DNA of 64,000 nt from Clostridiales bacterium (GCA_031261985.1 JAISIR010000007.1:112654-176653); one strand, 5' to 3'; positions 1 to 8,154 are shown, counted from the stretch's first letter. Made by a program: numbers and translations. The notes: generated by a model not told the origin, from the letters alone.

Positions 1-551
1 CCGACAAAGTTTAAGTTGTATGTAGCGCCAAAATCGATAACAGTGGGGAATTCAGAGTAGTATTTAATTTTGTCGTCTGATGTTGATGGAGGTTGGTTAA
101 TAGGGGTATTATCGATTGGATTGATATTGGTGGTGGAAATATAAACACTTTGTGTGACGTCGATCCAGTTGACGGTTAGACCTAAAAATTCGCTGATATA
201 TCGGATAGGAACAAGGGTTCTGCCATTTAGCTCGAAAGGCGCGACGTCTATAGTTTTTACCAGCGAATTTACCGATACAGTGGGCTTGTTAAGTGTAAAA
301 ATGATTGTGTTGCTATCTGTGGTTATAGTCACTTGTTCGCCAGCAGAGTTATCGGAATACCCTACCTGTGCGCCATAAGTTTCGGCTATTTTACGCAAAG
401 GAACAAAGACGCGATTGTCTTTTTCGATGGGAGGTTGGTCGAATGATAAAAGCTTGCCGTTAAAAAACACATCGATATTATTTGATGCGTGAGCGGTTAG
501 AGGCGCGACTATAAGAACAAAGATTATTGCGAAAATCGATAGCTTTTTCAT
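1..551 (-). CDS. Secreted copper-amine-oxidase N-terminal-like (stalk) domain protein, partial
   Basis: The reading frame is open on the minus strand from an ATG at 551 to the window edge, so the C-terminus is missing. It starts with a signal peptide (MKKLSIFAIIFVLIVAPLTA then HAS). Two repeats follow of the type seen in copper amine oxidase N-terminal domains, with hallmark segments RVFVPLRKIAETYGA and RTLVPIRYISEFLG. In Firmicutes these are non-catalytic extracellular stalk modules, usually N-terminal to another wall-associated domain, which would lie outside this window. A ribosome binding site AAGGAG precedes the start. The domain call is firm; the function of the whole protein is unknown. 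Confidence 0.8.
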   Translation of the reverse strand, partial: MKKLSIFAIIFVLIVAPLTAHASNNIDVFFNGKLLSFDQPPIEKDNRVFVPLRKIAETYGAQVGYSDNSAGEQVTITTDSNTIIFTLNKPTVSVNSLVKTIDVAPFELNGRTLVPIRYISEFLGLTVNWIDVTQSVYISTTNINPIDNTPINQPPSTSDDKIKYYSEFPTVIDFGATYNLNFV

Positions 552-600
552 AAAAGCATGCTCCTTATAAAGTGTTTTATCAAGATAAACAAGTAAAAAC

Positions 601-645
601 AAAGACTACTTTTTTTAGAACAAGTTCTTTCAAAAAGTAGTCTTT
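601..645 (-). terminator. Rho-independent terminator after rplL
   Basis: On the minus strand AAAGACTACTTTTT pairs with AAAAAGTAGTCTTT around a short loop and is followed by GTTTTT. It closes the rplJ-rplL unit, so rpoB is not co-transcribed directly behind rplL here. Confidence 0.8.
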
Positions 646-660
646 AGCATTATTAATTAA

Positions 661-1041
661 TTATTGTAATTCTGCGGTTGCGCCTGCTTCAGCAAGTTTC
701 TTTTGCATTTCTTCTGCATCTGCTTTTGCAACGCCTTCTTTTAAAGTTTTAGGCGCTCCATCTACTAAGTCTTTAGCTTCTTTTAAGCCTAGGCCTGTAA
801 TTTCGCGTACAACTTTGATAACTTTAATCTTCTCGCCGCCTGCTTCTTTAAGCACAACGTTGAACTCAGATTTCTCGGCACCGGCATCGCCTGCGCCACC
901 TGCTGCTGGAGCTGCTGCAACGGCTACAGGAGCGGCTGCGCTAACGCCAAATTCTTCTTCTAAAGCTTTAACTAATTCTGATAATTCTAAAACTGTAAGT
1001 GCTTTAACACTTTCCATAACTTTTTCTACATTTGAAGGCAT
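661..1041 (-). CDS. rplL: 50S ribosomal protein L7/L12
   Basis: The 126-residue protein has the classic L7/L12 layout. An N-terminal helical dimerisation region (about residues 1-35) is followed by an Ala/Gly-rich hinge ([17 protein letters not shown]), and then by a C-terminal domain with [20 protein letters not shown] and [14 protein letters not shown]. It forms the ribosomal stalk on L10 and recruits translation factors. A strong AAGGAGAAG site precedes ATG. It lies about 100 bp behind rplJ in the same transcript, under the L10 leader. Unlike the common arrangement, rpoB does not follow. Confidence 0.97.
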   Translation of the reverse strand: MPSNVEKVMESVKALTVLELSELVKALEEEFGVSAAAPVAVAAAPAAGGAGDAGAEKSEFNVVLKEAGGEKIKVIKVVREITGLGLKEAKDLVDGAPKTLKEGVAKADAEEMQKKLAEAGATAELQ

Positions 1042-1137
1042 GATATGACTTCTCCTTTTTTTTATTATTAATTTAGTAATAGGTTTTTAAAATTAGCCAC
1101 GGCAACCTATAATAAACCGTGTATTATGCTGCTTGAT

Positions 1138-1671
1138 TTAAGCGGCACTTTGTTTTTGAGCAATTGCATTTAGTACACGCGCTAGCCCTGATAGGTTGGC
1201 GTTTAGTACATTGGCTAGACCAGAAATTGGGCTGTTTAAGCCGCGTAATACCTGACCGATAAGCACCTCTTTTGGTGGTAGCTCGGCGATTTTTTTAATG
1301 GTTGCGCCGTCTACAACTTTACCTTCGATAAAGCCTGCTTTAATCTCGATACATTCGTTTTCTTTAGCAAAATCGCACATTACTTTTGCAGGGGCGATAA
1401 TATCATCGCTACTTGTAGCAATAGATGTAGGACCTTCTAATTGAGAATCTAGCTCGGTTAAGCCGGTATTGTTAATGGCAAAACGCAACATTGTGTTTTT
1501 CTCGATAGAATAGTTAACGCCACGCGCGCGTGCGCTGCTACGAAGTTTGGTATCATCCTCGACATTTATGCCGCGATAATTTACCAATACACCACAAACA
1601 GCCTCGCTTAGGCGTTTGGTTAATTCGTCTACCTTAAGCTTTTTTTGTTCTAAAACTTGCTTGCTTGGCAA
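1138..1671 (-). CDS. rplJ: 50S ribosomal protein L10
   Basis: This is L10, the stalk base protein that binds 23S rRNA and L12 dimers and represses its own mRNA. Family features include PSKQVLEQKKLKVDELTKRL near the N-terminus and VNYRGINVEDDTKLR. The ORF track starts at a GTG at 1680, but that GTG overlaps the GAGGTG ribosome binding site. A TTG at 1671 sits six bases downstream and gives the usual L10 start (M-P-S-K-x-V-L-E-Q-K-K), so I place the start there (177 aa). Expression is probably controlled by the upstream L10 leader and attenuator. Confidence 0.93.
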   Translation of the reverse strand: MPSKQVLEQKKLKVDELTKRLSEAVCGVLVNYRGINVEDDTKLRSSARARGVNYSIEKNTMLRFAINNTGLTELDSQLEGPTSIATSSDDIIAPAKVMCDFAKENECIEIKAGFIEGKVVDGATIKKIAELPPKEVLIGQVLRGLNSPISGLANVLNANLSGLARVLNAIAQKQSAA

Positions 1672-1743
1672 TAGTTTCACCTCGGTTCGGTTTGGAGTTT
1701 GCTAGAAGTTTTTTAATCGCAATGGAGGGAATGGCGGATGGAA

Positions 1744-1803
1744 TTAAAAAAACCTTCTGTTTTTTACTAGATAAAATAGATATCCATAGCAAAAAAAGAA
1801 AGT
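1744..1803 (-). terminator. Attenuator hairpin in the rplJ leader
   Basis: Between the L10-binding leader and rplJ, the minus strand has a long imperfect A/U-rich stem ending in AACAGAAGG followed by TTTTTTT. This position and shape match the transcription attenuator of Firmicute rplJL leaders. The stem contains mismatches, so the exact fold is uncertain. Confidence 0.55.
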
Positions 1804-1819
1804 AAACTTGTAATATATT

Positions 1820-1915
1820 AAGCGCAAGCACGCTTTTTAATTTAAAGTTTGACTCCTCGGTAGGGTTTACAAATTTTCAAGGCAAAGCCTTATAAAAAAG
1901 ACCTACTGTCTATGG
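1820..1915 (-). promoter_or_regulatory. Ribosomal protein L10 leader
   Basis: The 5' UTR of rplJ carries AGACAGTAGGTC near its 5' end and, about 50 nt later, CCCTACCGAGGAGTC. The CAGTAGG and CCTACCG segments can pair. A small GCGTGCTTGCGC hairpin follows. These are the signature parts of the L10 leader of Bacillus and Clostridia, where free L10(L12)4 binds to repress synthesis. Recognition is by motif and position. The overlapping 65-residue minus-strand ORF (1634-1831) is not real. Confidence 0.8.
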
Positions 1916-1925
1916 AACTTTAAAT

Positions 1926-1954
1926 ATTATATCATAAGTGTGAGGGTTTGTCAA
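1926..1954 (-). promoter_or_regulatory. Promoter of rplJL
   Basis: The minus strand shows TTGACA, a 17-bp spacer, then TATAAT, and transcription would start just upstream of the L10 leader. It is a perfect vegetative consensus. Confidence 0.88.
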
Positions 1955-1983
1955 TACTTTTAAGGGAAATAATTGAAAATGCG

Positions 1984-2023
1984 AGAAAAAAATTGAAAGT
2001 GCAACAAATATCAGTCGCACTTT
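1984..2023 (-). terminator. Terminator after the 71-aa gene
   Basis: On the minus strand AAAGTGCGAC pairs with GTTGCACTTT (one mismatch or wobble), followed by CAATTTTTTTC. It ends the small upstream gene just before the rplJ promoter. Confidence 0.75.
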
Positions 2024-2030
2024 TTATAAA

Positions 2031-2246
2031 TTAATAAGGTCTATCGTCACGTTTTTTAAACGAATCTTCTATTGCAATATCCCAAGCGTCTTTTTTAGGT
2101 TTCTCAGGCGCCCAACCGTCAAGCCCATATTCCGCGCCATCGGGGTTGCCATAGCGATTTACATTATAAGGCGAATTAGGGTCGGTAAATTCTGGACCTG
2201 CAAAGTTGCGTATTGCATGTAATTTAATAAGTGTAGATGTTCTCAT
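2031..2246 (-). CDS. Small hypothetical protein (71 aa)
   Basis: I do not recognise this protein. It is hydrophilic, rich in Asp, Pro, Asn and Tyr, with no signal peptide or membrane segment. The middle reads DPNSPYNVNRYGNPDGAEYG. It is very likely a real gene because it has its own consensus promoter, a good AAGGGGAG ribosome binding site seven bases before ATG, and its own terminator. It occupies the place where rplK-rplA often stand relative to rplJL. Confidence 0.7.
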   Translation of the reverse strand: MRTSTLIKLHAIRNFAGPEFTDPNSPYNVNRYGNPDGAEYGLDGWAPEKPKKDAWDIAIEDSFKKRDDRPY

Positions 2247-2295
2247 AAAGAACTCCCCTTTCTTTATTCTAGCTATTAATAACTAACTTGCGTGT

Positions 2296-2324
2296 AGTAT
2301 ATCAAAGTTTTTCAGGTTTGTCAA
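2296..2324 (-). promoter_or_regulatory. Promoter of the 71-aa gene
   Basis: TTGACA, 17 bp, TATACT on the minus strand, about 45 nt upstream of the start codon. Confidence 0.8.
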
Positions 2325-2341
2325 GCCCTACGAAAATTTAG

Positions 2342-2370
2342 TTGACAAAAATTTGTGCTTTGTATATAAT
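2342..2370 (+). promoter_or_regulatory. Promoter of the CDF transporter (leaderless)
   Basis: TTGACA, 17-bp spacer, TATAAT. The -10 box is followed by ATTAAT and then directly by ATG, so the expected transcription start coincides with the start codon. No ribosome binding site is possible upstream of it on the mRNA. Confidence 0.88.
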
Positions 2371-2376
2371 ATTAAT

Positions 2377-3246
2377 ATGGAAAATTCTATCAATAAAAAA
2401 GGGATATGGATTTCTATCATATCTATTATATTTAACACTTTGCTAAGTGTGGCTAAGGCGGTTGTGGGTGCCCTGACGGGTAGTTTTGCATTGATTGCCG
2501 ATGGTGTCCACTCGGCGAGTGATGTGGCGACGACGGTTATGGTGCTGATATCGCTTAAATTATCGAGTAAGCAGGCGGATTATGACCACCCTTATGGGCA
2601 TGAGAAGTATGAGCCTGTGGTAGGTGTTATTTTAGCCACCGTTTTAGCGATGGTAAGCCTAGATTTAGCAATAGAGAGCGTTGCTAAATTTGTTCATCAT
2701 GATGTAATTGTAATGACTAATATGGCTGTAATTGTGACGGTTTGCTCGATTGTTTTTAAGTTTTTATTATATTTTGTGACCTATATAATTGGCAAGCGTG
2801 CAAAAAGCACAGCGCTAATTGCCGATGCGTATCATCATTTATCGGATAGTATATCTTCGATTGCGGTATTAGGCGGATTAATTGGGGTTATGTATGGTGT
2901 GCCATGGCTTGAGCCCGTGGCAGCGTTAGTGGTGTGTGTGGTATTGTTTAAAGTGGCGGCGGATATATTTGTGATGTCTCGCGACCAGATAATAGACAAG
3001 GCGGCGCCAGAGGCGATTTTGCGTGAAATTATTGATATAGCTGAGGCGCAAAGTGGAGTGGGGCGCGTGGATAGGCTTAGGACGAGGCGGCATGCTAATA
3101 GTTATTATGCAGATTTAGAGATAGCGGTTGAGCCTAGTGTATCGTTAGAGAAGGCGCATGCGACCGCTGAACGAGTGCATAGGGCGGTAGAGAATAATGT
3201 TGAGGGTGTAAAACATTGCATGGTGCATGTGAACCCTAAATATTAG
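2377..3246 (+). CDS. Cation diffusion facilitator (CDF) family metal transporter
   Basis: This is a cytoplasmic-membrane divalent cation exporter of the CDF family (289 aa from the chosen start). About six membrane helices are visible. The metal-site motifs are ALIADGVHSASDV in helix 2 and ALIADAYHHLSDS in helix 5 (HxxxD type), with YDHPYGHEKYE between helices 2 and 3. A cytoplasmic ferredoxin-like C-terminal domain ends in HCMVHVNPKY. The track start (TTG 2353) lies inside the promoter, so ATG 2377 is the only sensible start and makes the mRNA leaderless. The substrate (Zn, Mn, Fe or Co) cannot be read from the sequence. Confidence 0.92.
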   Translation: MENSINKKGIWISIISIIFNTLLSVAKAVVGALTGSFALIADGVHSASDVATTVMVLISLKLSSKQADYDHPYGHEKYEPVVGVILATVLAMVSLDLAIESVAKFVHHDVIVMTNMAVIVTVCSIVFKFLLYFVTYIIGKRAKSTALIADAYHHLSDSISSIAVLGGLIGVMYGVPWLEPVAALVVCVVLFKVAADIFVMSRDQIIDKAAPEAILREIIDIAEAQSGVGRVDRLRTRRHANSYYADLEIAVEPSVSLEKAHATAERVHRAVENNVEGVKHCMVHVNPKY

Positions 3247-3255
3247 TGACTCTAA

Positions 3256-3270
3256 AATTTGCTAAAACGC
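3256..3270. repeat. Short copy of a dispersed AATTTGCTAAAACGC sequence
   Basis: The 15-mer AATTTGCTAAAACGC in the gap before argC is identical to part of the left end of the inverted-repeat element between murE and murF (30613-30627). A shorter relative (TAGAATTTGC) lies near 6963. It is probably a remnant of a small dispersed intergenic repeat. Confidence 0.4.
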
Positions 3271-3308
3271 GATTGAAATTACAAATTCATAGAAGTGGGT
3301 AGGAACTT

Positions 3309-4376
3309 ATGATAAAAGTTGGAATAATCGGGGCGAACGGGTACACAGGCGCGGAATTGCTTAGGATTTTGTGTAATCATGCAGGGGCAGAAGTTGTAAT
3401 GGTGACCTCGCGAAAATATGAAGGCGTGATGGTTAGTGATGTTTTTGGCAGCCTAATTAATAAGTGTGCGCTAAAGTTTGAGGCGATGGATATTGCCAAG
3501 GTTTCGCAAAAATGTGATGTTGTATTCACGGCGTTGCCGCATGGAGTTTCGATGAAAGTGGTTCCGCAATTGATTGAGGCGGGGCTTAAGGTTATTGATT
3601 TAAGCGGGGATTTTAGGTATAAGGATTATAATGTTTACGAAAAATGGTATGGGCTTGAGCATGTATCGCGTGAGTTGCTAGAAAAATCGGTGTATGGGTT
3701 ATGCGAGATTAATCGTGAGCAAATAAAGAATGCGCAATTAATAGGCAACCCGGGGTGCTATACCACTTGCTCGATAATGGCTTTAGCGCCGATGATAGCG
3801 CGCGGGGTAATCAAACGTGAGGGTATTGTGATTGATGCGAAATCGGGCGTGACAGGTGCGGGCAGGGTAGAGGATATTGCGTATAATTTTAACGAAGTTT
3901 TGGGCAACATGCTCTCGTACAAAGCGGGCGTGCATAGGCATGTAAGCGAGATAGAAGAGCAAATTAGTTATGCCGCAGGGGCGGATAATGCAGATAGTAT
4001 TAAGCTAATGTTTGCGCCGCATTTAGTGCCGATGAAGCGCGGGATTTTTGCTACTATCTATGCAGATTTAAGTGATTCTGCCCTGCAAAATGGGTTAACG
4101 GTCGATGATATTTTAGAGGAATATCGGAAGTATTATATCGGGAGTAAATTTGTAAGAGTGTACCCAAAAGGGCGGTTGCCGCAGGTGCATAATGTTGTTG
4201 GAACTAACTGTTTTGATGTAGGCGTAGTAAAAGATGAGCGGTTAGGGAAGCTTGTGATTATTGCGTGTATAGATAATCTTGTTAAAGGGGCGGCAGGGCA
4301 GGCGGTGCAAAACATGAACCTGATGTATAATTTAGAGGAATCTACAGGGTTAGAGAGTGTTGGGCTATATGTATAA
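3309..4376 (+). CDS. argC: N-acetyl-gamma-glutamyl-phosphate reductase
   Basis: It catalyses NADPH-dependent reduction of N-acetylglutamyl phosphate to the semialdehyde in arginine biosynthesis. The N-terminal nucleotide-binding motif is GIIGANGYTGAELLR. The catalytic cysteine lies in IGNPGCYTT and the conserved histidine in GVHRHVSEIEEQ. The length of 355 aa is normal. The GGTAGGA ribosome binding site is well placed. It overlaps the next gene by 8 bp. The pathway partner argB is in this window but 50 kb away on the other strand, so arginine genes are scattered. Confidence 0.97.
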   Translation: MIKVGIIGANGYTGAELLRILCNHAGAEVVMVTSRKYEGVMVSDVFGSLINKCALKFEAMDIAKVSQKCDVVFTALPHGVSMKVVPQLIEAGLKVIDLSGDFRYKDYNVYEKWYGLEHVSRELLEKSVYGLCEINREQIKNAQLIGNPGCYTTCSIMALAPMIARGVIKREGIVIDAKSGVTGAGRVEDIAYNFNEVLGNMLSYKAGVHRHVSEIEEQISYAAGADNADSIKLMFAPHLVPMKRGIFATIYADLSDSALQNGLTVDDILEEYRKYYIGSKFVRVYPKGRLPQVHNVVGTNCFDVGVVKDERLGKLVIIACIDNLVKGAAGQAVQNMNLMYNLEESTGLESVGLYV

Positions 4377-5265
4377 TGGGTTTAATCGGTTTAAAAACGC
4401 CTTAATAGTGTTTTATATTGCATTTGCCTTGGCTAGCTGCTATAATTTAGCGCAGACGATATTGCATCAAGGCGAGGCTGTAGCTACCTTTATTGATGTT
4501 GGGCAGGGCGATAGCGAGATGATTACCACACCCCAGGGCAGGCGTGTGCTAATAGATAGCGGCAATGACGATTCGACCGCGAGTAATGAGGCAAGCGTGA
4601 TTAAGTATTTGCGTGCTAATGGTATAAATAAGGTAGATGTGGCGACGATATCGCATTATGACGGTGACCATGCAGGCGGTATGAAGTTTGTTGTGTACGA
4701 GTTTGATGTGGAGTTGCTTATTTTGCCGATGCCTATAACTGATGATGATTTTGCCATGCGCGATGAGATTTTGGCTAGTACGCAGCCGCAGACTAAAGTA
4801 GTATATGTTAAAGGCGAGGGTGAGCAGCTTAAAATTGGTGATGAGTTTATTGCCGAGGTTTTGCGGTGCAATGTTAATGCTAAAGATGATAATGAGCGGT
4901 CGATAGTGTTAAAGGCGACATGTTTTGATACTAAAATGATGTTCACGGGCGATATGGGTATAGATGCGGAAAGTGATATGCTAGGCGAATATGCTTCGGA
5001 AGTGTTAGATGTGGATATTGCTAAAGTGGCGCATCATGGGTCGAAATATTCTAGCTCGTTAGAGTTTTACGAGGCTATGACGCCGCAATATGCGGTTATA
5101 GAAGTTGGGAGTAATATGTATGGGCATCCAACAGTTGAGGCGATGGATAGGATAAAGGCATCGGGTGCTGAAGTTTTAACGACGAAGGATAAAGGCTCGA
5201 TAAATTTTTACATAGATAAAGGTGAGTATAGATATGACGATAAAACAATTAAAAACTCAATTTAA
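4369..5265 (+). CDS. ComEC-like metallo-beta-lactamase domain protein (MBL domain only)
   Basis: A single N-terminal membrane anchor (about residues 8-28) is followed by a metallo-beta-lactamase fold like the C-terminal domain of ComEC. Motifs include VATFIDVGQGDSEMI, LIDSGND, TISHYDGDHAGG (the HxxxDH metal site), MFTGDMG and AKVAHHGSKYSSS. The OB and channel domains of full ComEC are absent (298 aa against about 750). The gene immediately precedes holA, the position of comEC in Bacillus, which supports a reduced ComEC relative. The start is ATG 4369, overlapping argC; the TTG at 4357 has no better signal. It may act as an extracellular nuclease or phosphodiesterase. Confidence 0.82.
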   Translation: MYNGFNRFKNALIVFYIAFALASCYNLAQTILHQGEAVATFIDVGQGDSEMITTPQGRRVLIDSGNDDSTASNEASVIKYLRANGINKVDVATISHYDGDHAGGMKFVVYEFDVELLILPMPITDDDFAMRDEILASTQPQTKVVYVKGEGEQLKIGDEFIAEVLRCNVNAKDDNERSIVLKATCFDTKMMFTGDMGIDAESDMLGEYASEVLDVDIAKVAHHGSKYSSSLEFYEAMTPQYAVIEVGSNMYGHPTVEAMDRIKASGAEVLTTKDKGSINFYIDKGEYRYDDKTIKNSI

Positions 5266-6214
5266 AGAAGGTGTTTTTGCCAAGCTTTATCTGTTTGTAG
5301 GTGAAGAGGATTTTTTAATTGAAAGCTATGTTAAAACTCTAAAGACTTCGTTAGTAGATGATAGTTTTGAGATGTTTAATTATGTTGAGTTTGAAGGTGG
5401 CGTAGACTTGGCATTAGTTAAAGATGAGATAAATCAATATCCGCAGATGAGTGATAAAAAGGTGATTGTTTTAAAAAACAGCGGGCTAATTGGGAAGCGC
5501 AACAAGCAGGTGGAAGAGATGATAGAGGCGATTCCTGAATATGCGTGCGTTGTGTTTATCGAGCCGAGTATAACTAAAGTAAGCAAGCCGATATTGAAAA
5601 TAATCGAGGGGATAGGCGAGGTAGTTGAGTTTGGCAGGCAGGGCGTTGCTGACTTGCGCAAGTGGGTGGCGATTAAGCTAAATGGCTCTGCTAAGAAGAT
5701 GAGTGAAGATGACATAAATTATATGATAGAGGTGTGCGATAAAAGTTTGCAGCGGCTTAATACCGAGCTGGAAAAGCTAATCAGCGCAAGCGAGGGGGAG
5801 GTAATAGAGCGGGCGGTTATAAATAGTTTGGTAAGTGTATCGCCCGAGTATAAAATGTTTGTGTTTATCGATAGGCTATTAGATGGTGATGGCGACTATG
5901 TATATAAGGCGATTGCTGACTTTAAAACGGCGCGAGAGCCAGCGGTGGTGATAATATCTAACATATATTTACAGGTGGCATCGCTTGTAATGGTAAAGCG
6001 GTTGATGGCGTGCGGAGTGGGTAGTATAGGCGACTATTTTGCGCCGAACAGAAGATTTTTGGCAGGCAAGTTGGCTAAATGTGCGTCGCGTTATGATATT
6101 AAGAAGCTAGAAAAAGTTGAAGCGCATAGTTTTGAGTATGATTATAAGATAAAAAGCGGCAGGATAGATGAGTGGGCGGCGTTGGAGATAATTATGGCGG
6201 AGATGCTTGCTTAA
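5234..6214 (+). CDS. holA: DNA polymerase III subunit delta
   Basis: This is the clamp-loader delta subunit, which opens the beta sliding clamp. The N-terminal part has YLFVGEEDFLIESYV, typical of HolA, followed by a RecA-like fold region and a C-terminal helical domain with FMVIDRLLDG-like and YKIKSGRIDEW segments. ATG 5234 is preceded by AAGGTG, and the upstream GTG (5222) is less likely. The start overlaps the end of the ComEC-like gene. The comEC-holA neighbourhood is conserved in Firmicutes. Confidence 0.9.
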   Translation: MTIKQLKTQFKEGVFAKLYLFVGEEDFLIESYVKTLKTSLVDDSFEMFNYVEFEGGVDLALVKDEINQYPQMSDKKVIVLKNSGLIGKRNKQVEEMIEAIPEYACVVFIEPSITKVSKPILKIIEGIGEVVEFGRQGVADLRKWVAIKLNGSAKKMSEDDINYMIEVCDKSLQRLNTELEKLISASEGEVIERAVINSLVSVSPEYKMFVFIDRLLDGDGDYVYKAIADFKTAREPAVVIISNIYLQVASLVMVKRLMACGVGSIGDYFAPNRRFLAGKLAKCASRYDIKKLEKVEAHSFEYDYKIKSGRIDEWAALEIIMAEMLA

Positions 6215-6281
6215 TTGTATTGCATATCCCGCCTTATAAACGCATATACATTAACAACAATTGTAAAAGGGGTTTTTGTAT

Positions 6282-6947
6282 ATGCAAAGGATAATTTTTA
6301 GTTCCGTGGTAGCAATAATTGCTATAGTTGGTTTGATTGTAATTGCCAATTATAGTGGAGCTACGACGGCTTTTAATAGTGGAGCAGGGGGCATAAGTGT
6401 TGTAGGTGGCGCATCTGGTGCTAATTTTAATAGCGTGGCGCAGGATAAAACGCCCATTAAAGGTGATGCGCAATATTCTTTGGCGAGTGCTAAACAATGG
6501 GCGGTGGCGCGTGGGGCGACGGATAGGTTTATCGCGGCGGCGGATATATATTGGGAAATAGGTAAGATGATGGGGCTGCGCCCGGATGTTATGTATGCGC
6601 AGGCGGCAAAAGAGACAGCTTTTGGGAATTACACCGGGAACGTGCGCGAGGATATGAATAATTTTGCCGGGATAAAAACGGCGACGGCAGCGGGCGATAA
6701 AACGTCTGACCATGAAACTTTTGCGTCGGTGCGAGATGGGATTATGGCGCATTATAATCACATGGGTGCGTATGTAGGGGTTGCGCCTGTGGGGGAAGTG
6801 CATGAGAGGTATTATAGTGTAATGACGACGGCGTGGGCAGGGAGCATTAGGTATGTAGAAGAGTTAGGTGGCAAGTGGGCACCAGCGGAGGATTATGGGA
6901 TAAGTGTGGTGAGGGATTATCTAATGACCATGGACGAGGCGAAGTAA
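6282..6947 (+). CDS. Glucosaminidase-domain (LytG/FlgJ-like) cell wall hydrolase
   Basis: An N-terminal membrane anchor or signal sequence (residues 5-25) is followed by an Ala/Gly/Ser linker and a lysozyme-like glucosaminidase domain. The fold markers are MYAQAAKETAFGNYTG, which contains the likely catalytic Glu, then NNFAGIK and a C-terminal YVEELGGKW. It should cleave glycan strands of peptidoglycan outside the membrane. ATG 6282 follows an AAGGGG site, and the upstream TTG (6276) is not needed. The length (221 aa) fits a single catalytic domain without wall-binding repeats. Confidence 0.82.
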   Translation: MQRIIFSSVVAIIAIVGLIVIANYSGATTAFNSGAGGISVVGGASGANFNSVAQDKTPIKGDAQYSLASAKQWAVARGATDRFIAAADIYWEIGKMMGLRPDVMYAQAAKETAFGNYTGNVREDMNNFAGIKTATAAGDKTSDHETFASVRDGIMAHYNHMGAYVGVAPVGEVHERYYSVMTTAWAGSIRYVEELGGKWAPAEDYGISVVRDYLMTMDEAK

Positions 6948-7044
6948 TGTTTGGCGCGCCTCTAGAATTTGCAACCGCCAATTAAAGAGGCTAGTCGGCA
7001 TTAGTTCATCCGCTGCGCCGCTAGCCCTTACTTGTGTCCTAATC

Positions 7045-7073
7045 CCGCAAAAAAGATTTTTTTGCGGAATTTT
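7045..7073 (+). terminator. Terminator between the glucosaminidase and the next gene
   Basis: CCGCAAAAAA pairs with TTTTTTGCGG around a tiny loop and is followed by AATTTTAA. It can fold on either strand. The U-tract is short. Confidence 0.55.
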
Positions 7074-7142
7074 AATCACAAACAAGTAAAATTGGTTTTG
7101 TATTGCTTTTGTTAAATCTGTGTTAAGAATTGCTTTAAAACC

Positions 7143-7171
7143 TTGATTTTTTCTTTTAAATATGGTATAAT
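7143..7171 (+). promoter_or_regulatory. Promoter of the 317-aa orphan gene
   Basis: TTGATT, 17 bp, TATAAT, about 20 nt upstream of the ATG at 7191, with AGGTGA as ribosome binding site in between. Confidence 0.7.
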
Positions 7172-7190
7172 CTTTATAGGTGACGGAAAA

Positions 7191-8144
7191 ATGACCGATA
7201 ATAAAGATTATAAAAGCAGAATAAGCGCGATAGAATTTGAAATAGCAATTAACGAGCTAGGCGCATACAACCCAAGCGGGCGCAAGGGTTTTGTTGTGGT
7301 TCACGAGGTTAATGGATTAAAGATATGGCACGATAGACAAAATAGTTGTGTATATACACAATCGGGCGGTAAAATGATGCGATACACTAGCTTAAAGAAG
7401 TTTGTGGGTAAAGTTTTAGAGAATCGATTTAAAAAGAATAATAAAAGCAGGATGCGCGCTTCGATTGTGAGTGATATCAGTTTTTTGAGGAAGAAAGATG
7501 CGATAGTAAACAAGGTAATAAACCAAACTATAACTGCGTGTGATTTGCGGAATATCAGCCATGAGATGGATAAGTACGAAGTAGAGTCTTTAAAACAACG
7601 GAATGATTTAGCGCGTAATGTTTCACAGCTAACAAAAGAGTTTGATGAAGCGGTTAATCCATTTGAAAACATTGAAGGCGCGTTAGAGAAACCTGCTAAA
7701 TGGGACGTTGGGCTTAAGTTTTTTGCGGATATTCAAGAAATGGGTAATAATTATGGTGTTACAATGGATATTGACAATGGTGCGTCGAGAGTTATGCTAA
7801 AGGCGGGCAGCGAAAGTAAGCCGCTTAGTTATATGGTCGATTGGGTGGATAATGAGGCGCGCGCCGAGATAGAGCATTCGTACATTAAAAGTGAGGATAT
7901 GGGGAGTTATCGCGAGTTTTTAAAAATGACGAAGCACGACATTGTTAGTGGTAGTTGCATGATTAATTTGTATTATGATATGTATGATGGCAAAATGTGG
8001 GGTACGTTAAATGGCGAAAGTGCAACTGCGATTGAGCCTTTGCGGATATCCGATGCTATAGGTGACATGCTAAAAGAGGGGATAGCTAAGGCACAAAAAG
8101 CGGTCAGCGGGATAAAAAAGAGCACGCCTCAACTTATTAAGTAA
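7191..8144 (+). CDS. Hypothetical protein (317 aa)
   Basis: I do not recognise this protein. It is soluble-looking, with a basic Lys/Arg-rich stretch around residues 65-110 (FKKNNKSRMRAS), a probable helical segment around 120-160, and a more beta-like second half. No catalytic motif or membrane segment stands out. ATG 7191 has an AGGTGA ribosome binding site and its own promoter, whereas the TTG start of the ORF track overlaps that promoter. It sits immediately upstream of the OLE RNA promoter, but nothing in the sequence ties it to OLE function. Confidence 0.7.
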   Translation: MTDNKDYKSRISAIEFEIAINELGAYNPSGRKGFVVVHEVNGLKIWHDRQNSCVYTQSGGKMMRYTSLKKFVGKVLENRFKKNNKSRMRASIVSDISFLRKKDAIVNKVINQTITACDLRNISHEMDKYEVESLKQRNDLARNVSQLTKEFDEAVNPFENIEGALEKPAKWDVGLKFFADIQEMGNNYGVTMDIDNGASRVMLKAGSESKPLSYMVDWVDNEARAEIEHSYIKSEDMGSYREFLKMTKHDIVSGSCMINLYYDMYDGKMWGTLNGESATAIEPLRISDAIGDMLKEGIAKAQKAVSGIKKSTPQLIK

Positions 8145-8154
8145 TATTTTGCTA

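Noticed and set aside
1634-1831. 65-aa minus-strand ORF upstream of rplJ
   Set aside because: It overlaps the attenuator and the rplJ start; the region is better explained as an RNA leader.
6234-6803. 189-aa minus-strand ORF rich in Arg and His
   Set aside because: Shadow of the glucosaminidase gene, whose protein has clear domain motifs and an anchor.
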